A DNA stretch of 64,000 nucleotides, taken from positions 1,116,001 to 1,180,000 of the forward strand of contig NZ_CP037922.1 in assembly GCF_004355185.1 (NCBI RefSeq), given 5' to 3'. The translations under genes were made by a program, and so were the position numbers. Shown piece by piece: positions 38,821-50,084 of the stretch. The DNA comes from Hymenobacter radiodurans (GTDB taxonomy: Bacteria; Bacteroidota; Bacteroidia; Cytophagales; Hymenobacteraceae). Below the pieces are notes generated by a model, which saw only the letters and a program-made list of their open reading frames with translations, had not been told where the DNA came from and did no database searches. Every line of letters begins with the position of its first letter. Position 1 is the stretch's first letter.

Positions 38821-38861
38821 CATAAAAAAGCCCCCAGCGAGTCGCTGGGGGCTTTTTTATG
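38821..38861. terminator. bidirectional terminator between the binding protein and yidC
   Basis: CATA6-GCCCCCAGCGA pairs perfectly with TCGCTGGGGGC-T6ATG, with a 1-base GTC-type loop centre. Confidence 0.93.
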
Positions 38862-38872
38862 AGGTAAAGACC

Positions 38873-40719
38873 TTACTTGGTTTTTGGTTTAGCGGGCCCT
38901 TGCTTGCGGGCTTCGGCTTCCCGCTCCTGGGCGGTTTTCATGGCTTCCGCGAGGCGGGCCTGGAAGCCGCCAGGCTTTTTATCCTTGTTCTTTACCTTGT
39001 TGGCTTCAAGCTGAGCCCGCAGCTTGGTCTCATCTACGAAGCGGCGCGTAAGCGCCTGCTGCCCGAAGGTAATGACGTTGGAAACGAAGTAATACCACGT
39101 GAGGCCGGCGGCAAAGCTGTTCAACACGAACAGGAAAATCAGCGGCATCAGGTAGCTGTAGAACTTCATCGGGCCCTGCATGGCGGTGTTGAGCTGATTG
39201 CTCTGCCACGTCATGAGCAGAGTAGAAGCAGTCATCAGTAGCGTGAACATACTGATGTGGCTGCCATAATACGGGATTTCGAAGGGCAGCTTAGCGAATA
39301 CGTCGTAGCTACTCAAGTCTTTGGCCCACAAGAATGCCTCTTGCCGCAGCTCAATGGAGTTGGGGAAGAAGTTGAACATGGCAAACACAAGAGGCAGCGT
39401 CAGCAGCGTGGGTACGCAGCCACTGAGCGGGCTCACACCCATTGATGTGTAGAGCTTCATCGTCTCGCTCTGCACTTTAGCCTGGTCGTCGCCGTACTTT
39501 TCCTTAATCTCGTCTAGTTCCGGCTTCAATACCTTCATGCGCGCCTGCGACACGTAGGTTTTGTAAGTCAAAGGCCAAGTAACCAACTTGATAAGCAGTA
39601 CTAGCAGCGCGATAATAATGCCGTAGCTGCTGATGAATTGCTCCAAGAAATGGAACACTGGAATCACAATGAAGCGGTTCATCCAGCGGAAAATGCCCCA
39701 GCCCAAGTACACGTTGCGGTCGAAACCGGGTGCTACTTCCTTGAGAATCTGGAAGGAATTTGGGCCGAAATAATACCGAAACTGGCCTTTGCCCCCAGCA
39801 CATCGGCGGCGGGCACCGTGAGCGTGGTGCTCAGCGTTTTGATGAATTTGTTGGTAGAGTCCGTGGCAGCAGGCACATTGGAGTTGAACTTACCCGTGCT
39901 GAACTGGTTCTGGGCAATCAGGCCGGCCACGAAAAAGTCGTGCTTGTGCGCGGCCCACTTCACGGGCTCGTTAATGACGATTTCCTCGGGATCTTCGCTG
40001 GTTTCGGACAAGGAGCCTGGATCATCATTGGCTAAATAATGATTGATGGTCGTATGGTTGCGATTCTGAGCGCGGTCTTGCTCCGTCTGGCGCACACGGT
40101 CGAGGAAGGTGAGTGTCATCGGCTCTTGGGCAATAACATTGCCCAGGCCAGCAAAGCGCATCTCGTAGCCAACTTCGTAAGAATCATTGTAGAGCGTATA
40201 TACTTGCTCAATTTGCCCCCCGGCCACGGCAGCCGTAAAAGTTAGGCGCTGGCCTTGGCGGTTGCCCTCTGTGACAGATTGCGCGGCGCTAGGCTGAAAG
40301 TACAGATCAGAGAAGCGCACCGTGCGGCCGTCGGTGGTACGAAAGCGAGTATCAATTTTGGCGCTTTCCTTATCCAGCAGGTCGAAAGGCTGCCCAAAGA
40401 AGGTCTTGTACTTATTGATGCGCACGGCTTGCACCTGGCCACCTTTGGTAGAAAAGGTAATGGTCAGGTCGTCGTTGGCAAGCTGCACATCTTGGGCTGT
40501 GCCCTGAGCCGCCGCAGCAAAATTACCCAGGGCCTGTGCCATCGCGGCAGAGTCGAGGGGAGCAGGCGTAGCGGTGGCAGCTTTGGCGGGAGCAGTACTA
40601 GCAGTAGCCGCCGGCTTTGCGGGGGCTTTTTCCGGCTCCGACTTCGGCGCGAAGAAAAACAAATAGATGAGGAGCAAGGCCGAAATCAAGAATAGGCCGG
40701 TTGCTGAGTTCTTGTCCAT
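38873..40719 (-). pseudogene. yidC: membrane protein insertase YidC, one frameshift
   Basis: YidC inserts and folds inner-membrane proteins and is essential in most bacteria. Segment 1 (40719-39733) has the N-terminal signal anchor LFLISALLLIYLFFF, an Ala/Pro linker and the periplasmic P1 domain. Segment 2 (39712-38873) has the conserved five-helix core, including SYGIIIALLVLLIKLVTWPL and GVSPLSGCVPTLLTLPLVFAMF, and a basic tail. At 39791-39796 the motif reads TTTGCCCCCAG; C6 gives VLGGKGQFRYYFGPNSF and one protein of about 615 residues. Because loss of YidC should be lethal, this strongly suggests an assembly error. It follows pyrG on the same strand after 254 bases. Confidence 0.92.
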
Positions 40720-40904
40720 TGAAGGGTAAATAAATGCGTAGGTATTCGGTACTAAGAAAAGAGCTGGAAAAATGCGCCCAGCACGCTATTGTTGCCAGCG
40801 AAAATTCGGCAGCGCTGCTACAAAGGTCGGTAGTAGCAGCTTATTTTATGCAGAAGCAGAAAAATCGGGCGAGGTGGCAGGAAAATGGACCCGTTGTACA
40901 AGCA

Positions 40905-40955
40905 AGAGAGGAATCTGGCTGAGTAGTGAACATGAACTCAACCAAATTCCTCTCT
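40905..40955 (-). terminator. hairpin after pyrG
   Basis: AGAGAGGAATCTGG pairs with CCAAATTCCTCTCT with one mismatch, starting about 20 bases after the pyrG stop. A weak T-rich tract follows on the minus strand, so it is a terminator or an attenuator before yidC. Confidence 0.55.
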
Positions 40956-40973
40956 ATGTTAACAATCAATTAG

Positions 40974-42761
<1,788 letters not shown>

Positions 42762-42882
42762 TCAACTGTGCCCAGCACAAATATTGCTGCCCACAGTAAG
42801 GGTCGTTGAGTAGTAAAAAAGCCCCCCAGCGCTTCCTTTCCGATATAATGCTGTGCAAATTGCATAGATAACTGCTTGCACC

Positions 42883-44259
42883 ATGCCGTCTTTCCTGCGT
42901 TCACTGCCGTTTTTGTTTTTGTTGCTGTTTCCGCTGAGCGCCGCCGCGCCGCACTCTGGTATGGCCAGCGATGACGAAGAGGAGGAAATGAGCGCGAATC
43001 GGGGAAAAGGCCCCCGCTGGCTAAACAAGATGATTGCCGAGTCTCCGGTGCTACGCCAGCATCAGGTGGGAGTTTCTATTAGCGAGGTAGCGTCGGGCGA
43101 AAAGCTATATGAGCTCAACGCTGACCGCTATTTTACGCCGGCCAGCAATATGAAGCTATTCAGCTTCTACGCCGGTTTGCACTTGCTCGGCGACTCCCTG
43201 CCCAGCCTGCGCTACGTCGTGCGCGGCGACTCTCTGCTGTTCTGGGGTACCGGCGACCCCACGTTGCTCCACGGTGATGTGCCTTCGCGCAAGGCCTTTG
43301 ATTTCCTGCAAAATCGCCCTGAAAAACTGGTTTACCGCGAAATCCCGATGGCTCAGGCAGCCTTTGGACCGGGCTGGAGCTGGGACGACTACAACTATTA
43401 CTACCAGCCCGAGCGCTCGGCTTTTCCCGTGTATGGCAATGTTATTCGCTTCTATGCGGGCCCAAACCGGCGGCCCGCCGTGCGCCCACGCTTCTTCAAT
43501 CCCGTTGTGAAGGAAGCACCGGCCGGGTTCCCGCACCCAGCCGATGACCACGTGCGCCGCGAGCTAACGGACAATCGCTTCGTGTACTTTACGTCGCCCA
43601 AAAAGTGGATAGACGAAACGCCGTTTCGCCCTAGCTCGCAGCTAGTCCTTCAACTGCTACAGGATACTCTGCGTCGGCCCGTGCTAAATGCCCCCTGGCG
43701 CCCTGTTCGGCCGCAAGAGGCGGTGCGTACCCTCGCTGGCTTGCCCGCTGATTCGTTGTATCGGCGGATGCTACAAGTCAGTGACAACCTGCTGGCCGAA
43801 CAGCTGCTACTCATGTGCTCCGCGCGCCTGCGCTCCGATTCGCTGAGTACGCAAAGCGTTATTCGGGCCGTGCGCACGCAGTATTTGCAGGATTTGCCTG
43901 ATGCTCCGCATTGGGTAGATGGCTCCGGCCTCTCGCGCAAGAACCTGATTACGCCCCGTACCTTATCAGCCTTGCTGCTCAAGCTGCACCAGGAAGTGCC
44001 GGAACCTCGGCTGCTGAGTTTGCTGGCGGCGGGTGGTGGCCACGGCACTCTGCGCCGCGTGTACCGCGATGCTGCCGGGCCGTGGTTTTGGGGCAAAACC
44101 GGTACGCTCAGCAACAACCACAATGTGTGCGGCTATCTAAAAACGCGCAAGGGTAAGCTATTGGCGGTCAGTTTCATGAATAATAACCACGTAGCTGAAA
44201 CTACCGTCGTGCGCCACGAAATGGAGCGGGTGCTGAAAGAAGTGCGCGAGCGGATGTAG
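42883..44259 (+). CDS. dacB: D-alanyl-D-alanine carboxypeptidase/endopeptidase, PBP4 type
   Basis: A 458-residue exported penicillin-binding protein. The signal peptide covers about 1-21. The three active-site motifs of the DacB/PBP4 family are present: Ser88-Asn-Met-Lys91 (PASNMKLF), Ser-Asp-Asn in VSDNLLAE and Lys-Thr-Gly in WGKTGTLSN. It should trim or cleave peptidoglycan crosslinks in the periplasm. An acidic DDEEEE stretch follows the signal. It lies on the opposite strand from pyrG and ends only 3 bases from the serA stop, so the two convergent transcripts must overlap unless they end very tightly. Confidence 0.93.
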   Translation: MPSFLRSLPFLFLLLFPLSAAAPHSGMASDDEEEEMSANRGKGPRWLNKMIAESPVLRQHQVGVSISEVASGEKLYELNADRYFTPASNMKLFSFYAGLHLLGDSLPSLRYVVRGDSLLFWGTGDPTLLHGDVPSRKAFDFLQNRPEKLVYREIPMAQAAFGPGWSWDDYNYYYQPERSAFPVYGNVIRFYAGPNRRPAVRPRFFNPVVKEAPAGFPHPADDHVRRELTDNRFVYFTSPKKWIDETPFRPSSQLVLQLLQDTLRRPVLNAPWRPVRPQEAVRTLAGLPADSLYRRMLQVSDNLLAEQLLLMCSARLRSDSLSTQSVIRAVRTQYLQDLPDAPHWVDGSGLSRKNLITPRTLSALLLKLHQEVPEPRLLSLLAAGGGHGTLRRVYRDAAGPWFWGKTGTLSNNHNVCGYLKTRKGKLLAVSFMNNNHVAETTVVRHEMERVLKEVRERM

Positions 44260-44262
44260 GGG

Positions 44263-46164
44263 CTAGTAGAGCACCCGAAACTTAATCGTGTGCTCTACTT
44301 TGCGCAGTGCCCCAATTACCTCCGGCGCGTATTCCTTATCAATATCCGTAATCACGTAGCCAATGTGCTCGTTGGTTTTGAGGTATTGACCGAGGATGTT
44401 GACCTGATGGTCTGCCAATACATTGTTGATGCTGGCCAGTACGCCGGGCACGTTGGCGTGCAAGTGAATAAGACGATGCGCCTGCTGCACCGGAAGTTGG
44501 ATGTTGGGCAGGTTCACGCTTTGCTGAGTGTTGCCGGTATTCACGTAGCCCATAATGCGCTCGGGCACAAACTCGGCGATGTTGCGCTGGGCCTCGGCCG
44601 TACTGCCACCGATGTGAGGCGTGAGCAGGACATTGGGCAAGCCTCGCAGTTCACTTTCGAAGGTTTCGTGATTGGTTTTCGGCTCGTAAGGGAATACGTC
44701 GATGCTGGCGCCGCCAAGATGACCGCTACGCACGGCGTCGGCCAGCGCCGAAATATCCACGATATGGCCGCGGCTGAGGTTGAGAAAAATGGCCCCCGGC
44801 TTCATGTGCGCAAATTCTTCGGCCCCGATGAGATTCTTATTCTCGGCGCGGCCATCTACGTGTAGCGTCACCACGTCGGCCTGCTGCAAGAGCTCCTGCA
44901 ACGTGCGGCACTTCACGGCATTACCCAGTTGAAGCTTCTCGGCTATATCATAGTAAAGCACTTGCATGCCTATAGCTTCGGCCACCACCGAAAGCTGGCT
45001 GCCGATGTTGCCGTAGCCCACAATGCCCAGCTTTTTACCCCGAATCTCGAAGCTGCCACGCGCCGATTTGTCCCATTCACCCAGGTGCATTTTGGGGTTT
45101 TTATCGGGGATGCGGCGGGCCAGTACGATGATTTCACCCAAGGCCAGCTCTACCACTGAACGAGTGTTGGAGAAGGGCGCGTTGAACACGGCCACGCCCT
45201 TTTTCATGCAGCTTACCAAGTCAATCTGGTTGGTGCCAATGCAAAAGGCTCCGACGGCAATCAGGCGATTGGCCGCTTCAAGGACGCGGGGCGTTACCTG
45301 CGTTTTGGATCGGATACCGAGAATGCTCACGCCTGCAATGCGCTCTACCAGTTCATCTTCATCGAGGCCGCCGGGCACACTTTCCACCTGGTAGCCTTCC
45401 TGCCGGAAAAGCTCGGCGGCGCGAGCGTCGGGGTTTTCAAGCAAAAGTACGCTGATGCGGTTTTTGGGGTAGCTGAGCGTCATGGGAAGCTTATTTTGGT
45501 AGAGAAACTCGTCGAATGACGGAATAACTTCGTCGGCCTGGGCCACGACGGCGGCGCGGGCCACGTTTTCGGTGAAGGCGTAGAAGCGGTTGGCTAGGCC
45601 GGCTTCGCGCATCTGATAATCGGTGTAGCCGTCGCCGAGCACGTACACGTCGCCGGCAAGATCAAGCTGGCGGAGCTGCTCAATTTTGCCTCCGTCGCGG
45701 GTCAGCACGTTGTCGGCGTCGAAGCCCGTAATTTGCCCCCCAGTATCGTAGGTGAAGGTATTGGCCAGCACGTGGTCGGAATCAATGCCAAAGTCGGCTA
45801 CTACGGGCTCAATAAACTCCCGGAAGCCACTGCTCACGATATAGATGCGGCCCCGAAACCGCTCAAAAAAGCTGCGATTACGCACAATGCTGTCTGATAC
45901 CTTGGTTTTGAGCTGTGCCACCAGCAGCGGCAAGTGCTCGCGCCGCGCTTCCAACAGTGCCAGACGTTGCTTCAGCGACTCGGAGAAGTTCAGCTCCCCG
46001 CTCATACCCCGATCCGTGAGGCTGCGAATCTGCCCCACGATTTTTTCCCGCTCTGGGTGATGTTGAAGGGCAATATCCGCCAATTCGTCGAGGCCTTCCA
46101 CTTGGGTAAAGGTGCTGTCGAAGTCGATGATAAGATAAGGCAGAGGCTGAGTTGCGCTGGACAT
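44263..46164 (-). CDS. serA: SerB-SerA fusion: phosphoserine phosphatase and phosphoglycerate dehydrogenase
   Basis: A 633-residue fusion. Residues 1-230 are a HAD phosphatase of the SerB type with all four motifs: DFDSTFTQ (Asp14/Asp16), IVSSGF, the Lys of DGGKIEQL and LGDGYTDYQM. Residues about 240-550 are a D-3-phosphoglycerate dehydrogenase with GIVGYGNIGS (NAD site) and the catalytic His in TPHIGGSTAEAQ; the last 75 residues are an ACT domain for serine feedback. It could catalyse the first and last steps of serine synthesis in one chain. A motif copy sits just before the start codon (46167-46174), with another in the phosphatase domain (45735). Confidence 0.93.
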   Translation of the reverse strand: MSSATQPLPYLIIDFDSTFTQVEGLDELADIALQHHPEREKIVGQIRSLTDRGMSGELNFSESLKQRLALLEARREHLPLLVAQLKTKVSDSIVRNRSFFERFRGRIYIVSSGFREFIEPVVADFGIDSDHVLANTFTYDTGGQITGFDADNVLTRDGGKIEQLRQLDLAGDVYVLGDGYTDYQMREAGLANRFYAFTENVARAAVVAQADEVIPSFDEFLYQNKLPMTLSYPKNRISVLLLENPDARAAELFRQEGYQVESVPGGLDEDELVERIAGVSILGIRSKTQVTPRVLEAANRLIAVGAFCIGTNQIDLVSCMKKGVAVFNAPFSNTRSVVELALGEIIVLARRIPDKNPKMHLGEWDKSARGSFEIRGKKLGIVGYGNIGSQLSVVAEAIGMQVLYYDIAEKLQLGNAVKCRTLQELLQQADVVTLHVDGRAENKNLIGAEEFAHMKPGAIFLNLSRGHIVDISALADAVRSGHLGGASIDVFPYEPKTNHETFESELRGLPNVLLTPHIGGSTAEAQRNIAEFVPERIMGYVNTGNTQQSVNLPNIQLPVQQAHRLIHLHANVPGVLASINNVLADHQVNILGQYLKTNEHIGYVITDIDKEYAPEVIGALRKVEHTIKFRVLY

Positions 46165-46324
46165 GTTGGGGGGCAAATTAGCGCCGTCGATACGATTGAA
46201 CAGCACTTAAAGCAAAGATGATAGGCTGGCTCAAGCAATAGAGTAGGCAAGGCCAATGGCTACAGTTGCTTGACTGTGAAGCCGCAATAATACCACATGA
46301 AGTAAAGGCAGGCGCAAAAACTTC

Positions 46325-47041
46325 TTACGCGATTCGCAAAGCAGAGCAGGCTACTACCCAGGAATCGTGCTGGCAGACGCGACATTTGGCTGCTTCGCCG
46401 CGCGCTAGCTCCTGCACGTGTGCGCACTGAGCGCAGGCATGAGAGCCAGCTCCCTGAACCCGGCGGTGCGTGTCGGCCACCCTTTCCGGCCAGATGGGCA
46501 AGCCGGCCTTCACATCTTTATCCTCAAAAAAGTAGAGACTTATATCGCCGGTAGCTTCAATGTAAGCGCGCCGCACCTGCCCCAAGTGTTCAACCTGTAA
46601 TTGGCGCATTTCGCCGAAAAGCTCCTTCTGAGTTAAGTTTTGCTTGGTAAAATTTTCTAGATGGATTCGGCCATCTTCCACCAAAAGCACGGGCGCGCCC
46701 TCCAGCCAATCGCTGAAGCGAGGAAAGCGCTCGGTTAGACGGTTGAAGAGCAGATACAGGCCCGACACCATCAAGAATACCACGAGTACGTGCAGGATAG
46801 GCACATCATCGTAGAACATGGCATCGCCGGCCGCCGAGCCCAACGCCAGGATAATGCTCAGCTCAAAGAGGGAAAGCTGCCGTACGCCACGCCGGCCCGT
46901 GACGCGCAAGGCGCCAATAATAAACAGGTAAGTAAGCAGGCAGCGAAAAGCTATTTCCAAGAGAAATAGCGGCGGCATGTCCTCGGACAGGAAAATACGG
47001 TTCCAGTCAAAGGGCTCAATAGGGGCAGCAAGGAAAAGCAT
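46325..47041 (-). CDS. DUF421/YetF family membrane protein with C-terminal zinc ribbon
   Basis: A 238-residue protein. Three membrane helices occupy residues 25-105, followed by the cytosolic YetF domain (WLEGAPVLLVEDGRIHLENF, LTQKELFGEMRQLQVEHLGQV). The family is found across bacteria and lacks a firm function. Unusually, the C-terminus carries CAQC...CRVC spaced like a zinc ribbon. It is co-directional with the YitT gene (about 90 bases apart). Confidence 0.85.
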   Translation of the reverse strand: MLFLAAPIEPFDWNRIFLSEDMPPLFLLEIAFRCLLTYLFIIGALRVTGRRGVRQLSLFELSIILALGSAAGDAMFYDDVPILHVLVVFLMVSGLYLLFNRLTERFPRFSDWLEGAPVLLVEDGRIHLENFTKQNLTQKELFGEMRQLQVEHLGQVRRAYIEATGDISLYFFEDKDVKAGLPIWPERVADTHRRVQGAGSHACAQCAHVQELARGEAAKCRVCQHDSWVVACSALRIA

Positions 47042-47128
47042 AGGGATAGATGATTTCTGCTACCCTAACGCGACAAAGTAGCTTAGTGTTGAGCTAAACC
47101 TCCTGACTGTCTGGCTTCTTTCGTATTC

Positions 47129-48027
47129 TTAATGGAATGGACGCTTTTTAACCATGCCACCTTCCGCATCATCAATGTGGTGCTGCACCACGAACGCCTG
47201 CGGATCGAGGCGGCGGATTTCGGCGCGAAGGGCAGGAAGCTCCAGACGCGTAACGACGGTAAACAGGATATCCATTGCCAGGTCTTGGTGCCCCCGATGG
47301 CCAAAGCCACGCTTGCCCTGATAGATGGTTACGCCCCGCCCCAGATTGGTGGTAACAGCCTGCCGGATGGCCTCGCTTTGGGATGAAATAATAGTGACGC
47401 CCGTGTATTGCTCTATGCCATTGAGCACAAAGTCAAGCGCTTTGGAGGCTGAAACATAGGTCAGAATTGAATACAGCGCCACCTGCACGCCCAGGATAAA
47501 AGCGGCCACGCCAAAAATTACGATGTTGAGCAGCAGAATAACGTCGCTGACCTTGAGCAAGGAGCTGCGCTTGCTGATGAGGAGCGCAGCTACCTCCGTG
47601 CCATCGAGCACGGCCCCGCCACGCATGGCCAGGCCAATACCCGCACCAATAAATACCCCCCGAAAACGGAGGTCAGGAAGAAATCGGGAGTGACATCGGG
47701 GAAAGGCATCACGGCCAAACACAACGCCAAGCCAGCAATAGCGACGGCGCTTTTTATCGCGAAGGCCATCCCTATCTGGCGATAGCCCAGCAGCAAAAAC
47801 GGAATGTTGATGATAATAAGCAGAAAGGGAAGGGGAATGCCTAGCGTGGATGACAGCAGCATAGAAACTCCCGTGACGCCCCCATCGATGAAATGACTAG
47901 ATAACAGGAAGCCTTTCAAGCCAAAGCCCGCCGACAGAATACCCGCTATCACCAGACTAGTATTCTTAATGCGGCGGCTCAATGATAAGGCTGGAATATC
48001 AAGAGAAGTGGTTTGGGTAGCAGGCAT
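47129..48027 (-). pseudogene. YitT family membrane protein (DUF161/DUF2179), one frameshift
   Basis: About 298 residues when repaired. The N-terminal half has five hydrophobic helices (LVIAGILSAGFGLKGFL, DGGVTGVSMLLS). The C-terminal half has a further membrane part and a DUF2179 domain (RGVTIYQGKRGFGHRG, VVQHHIDDAEGG). At 47656-47661 the minus strand reads TTCGGGGGGTATTT; a seventh G gives VFGGVFIGAGIGLAM and restores the family sequence. No other damage is seen. YitT proteins have no settled function. Confidence 0.85.
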
Positions 48028-48151
48028 AAAAGAAAAGGAAATGATACTTGAGAAGTTCGCTAGTGCCTAGCGACTTGTCTGAGGCGGATGTGGTTCTTGA
48101 AGTTGCTGAGCTATGGTACGTAGGCGTTTTACAAATCCTATATAGCGGCCG

Positions 48152-49323
48152 TTATTCCCGTACTGCCGCCAGCACCCGCTTAATGAGTTCATCAGGCTTG
48201 CCATCGTGCCAACGCCACACGATGACTATATCGTGCTCGGGGTCGATCCAGATAGTGTTGGAGCCGGCACCGAGAGCTGCATAGCTAGTGGCCGGAGCGC
48301 TGGGCCAGGCTTTCTGCTCCGTGTTGAGCCACCATAAATAGCCGTAGTCGGGACCGACGGGGCCGCGGGTGGTTGCCTGCTTTATCCAACTGGCGGGTAC
48401 GAGCTGTTTTGCCCCCCAGCGGCCCTGACGCAGCATGAGGTAGCCAAATCGTGCCTCGTCGCGGGCGCTGATCCAGAGGCCGCCCCCCAGCGGGTGCCGC
48501 CACTCACGGAAGGCATTGCCTTACCATCAATTTCGACGGTAGAATTGCGGTACGGTACCCACTGCCATGTGTTTGACGCTCCGATGGGGTTCATTATTTC
48601 ATCACGAAATACCTCGGGCAGCGGCTTGCGCCAGAGCTGTAGCAACGACAGCGCCATGCGGTTGATGCGCACATCGTTGTACTCGTAGTAGGTGCCGGGC
48701 GGCTGAAGGGCCCGGGGCTTGCGCTCACCCTGGCCAAAGGCTTCTTTGCCAAGGAAATTAACATTCTTACCCCATAGTTCCCCGGCCCACTCGCTGGTCT
48801 GGCGCAGGTGGTGCTCCCAGGTAATCGATTGATTTTGGGCGGAGGCGTAGCTGCCATCTTTAATGTAGTTGGCTACGGGGTCGCGCACATCCTTGATGAT
48901 ACCTTTCTCTACGGATAGCCCCACAATAGTCGACAGCACACTTTTGGCCACGCTGTAGGTTGGGTCGGCTGCTTTGGTGTCGCCCCACTCGGCCACGATG
49001 TAGCCGTGACGTAGAATGAGGCCATTGGTAGCGGCGCGAGTGGTGGGCAACGGACCGAGCGGCTCGCCAAAAATCTCCTTTTGGGTAGAGAAATCAGGCT
49101 TCATCTGGGTGGTTTCCTGCTGCTTAGCAAAGGCTACAGCCTGTTCCAGCAGGGCGGCATCCATGCCTACTTGTGCGGCCTCTTTGCGCTGCCAGGCTTC
49201 ATCGGCAGCGGGGAAATAAAGGCTATTGGAGGTCTGAGTGGTTTGCTGCGCGGTTTTGGAAGGAGTTTTGGCGCAGCCCAGAAAGGCGAAAAGAACGAAA
49301 AGGTAGTAAGGTGTTAGACGCAT
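48152..49323 (-). pseudogene. serine hydrolase (class C beta-lactamase fold) lipoprotein, one frameshift
   Basis: About 390 residues when repaired. The signal peptide ends in FLGC (Cys17), so this is a lipoprotein. Ser-Val-Ala-Lys in YSVAKSVLST is the nucleophile motif and EYND the Tyr-x-Asn motif. At 48483-48488 the minus strand reads CGCTGGGGGGCGGC; a seventh G gives RWGGGLWISARDEARF, which joins the C-terminal segment ending VLAAVRE. Two motif copies lie close together here (48411 and 48482). Related to proteins annotated as 6-aminohexanoate-dimer hydrolase-like. Confidence 0.83.
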
Positions 49324-49392
49324 AGATGGCAGGTTCGAGACTGTCAAAGATGCTTATCTTTCCCCGTTCAGTAAAGTGGTGAAGGCTTTCTA

Positions 49393-49889
49393 TTAGGCTT
49401 GAGACGAGCGGCGCTGATAGTATCGATGAGCCAGTAGGGAAATTGGTAATCCAATGCAAAGCATCAGAATTCCGGCGTTTATAACTGCCTGCGTAGGGTT
49501 AAATGGCCCCGTAGACACCTGCGAGAGCGGCACCACTACCCGGTTCATTACCAGCCACACGCCTATCCCATAAAGCAATCCGCCCAGTACCGGATGCCGC
49601 CCCAGCCAAGCCAAGCGTGGGTAGAGCCAAAAAAGAAGACGGTGAATACCAGCGCAATACTAAAGTGGAATACCAGGCCCCAGACCAACATGAGAGGGCT
49701 GCCGCTAAAGGCTGCTTTGCCAAACACACCACTGGCCACATAAGGCAGCACCCGCAACGGACTACCGCCCGTCGAAACAGCGAAGTTGGTCATGGCCGCG
49801 CTGATATCGAGAGTGCCGGCCAGCAGCGCCGTGCCAGCAATATAGGCCACTCGGTTGGCGAAAAAAGGAGGCGCAGAGAAGGGTGGCAT
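49393..49889 (-). pseudogene. small integral membrane protein (YagU/DUF1440-like), one frameshift
   Basis: About 165 residues when repaired, with four hydrophobic helices. The N-terminal GTALLAGTLDISAAM and GVFGKAAF recall YagU-like DUF1440 proteins; that assignment is tentative. The frame breaks at an A6 run (49629-49634 on +); one more A gives VFFFWLYPRLAWLGRHP on the minus strand and joins the C-terminal half. This break is in an A/T run, not the C6 motif. Confidence 0.7.
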
Positions 49890-50084
49890 ATTGATTCTTC
49901 GGACAGTAAAATAGCGAAATGATATATTACTTCATTATTCTCGGGATTAAGCTATCTGCGCTGGTTTCAGTGAATACCAGCTTATAAATCACTTCGAAGC
50001 TAGTGCTGTTAAGGGCATAAGGCGGAGGTAATGGCCGGTTGGGAATACGTTACCAATGATGTTCTGAACCACAGAATTCACTTT

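Noticed and set aside
36362..40719. Programmed frameshifting as an explanation for yidC, UPF0173 and the binding protein
   Set aside because: The shifts occur in unrelated genes and one gene has two; each repairs by one base in a homopolymer. No conserved slippery-site plus structure is visible. Assembly error is simpler.
40734..40922. 62-codon open frame on + between yidC and pyrG
   Set aside because: It runs opposite to both flanking genes over their spacer, lacks a domain and resembles random GC-rich sequence.
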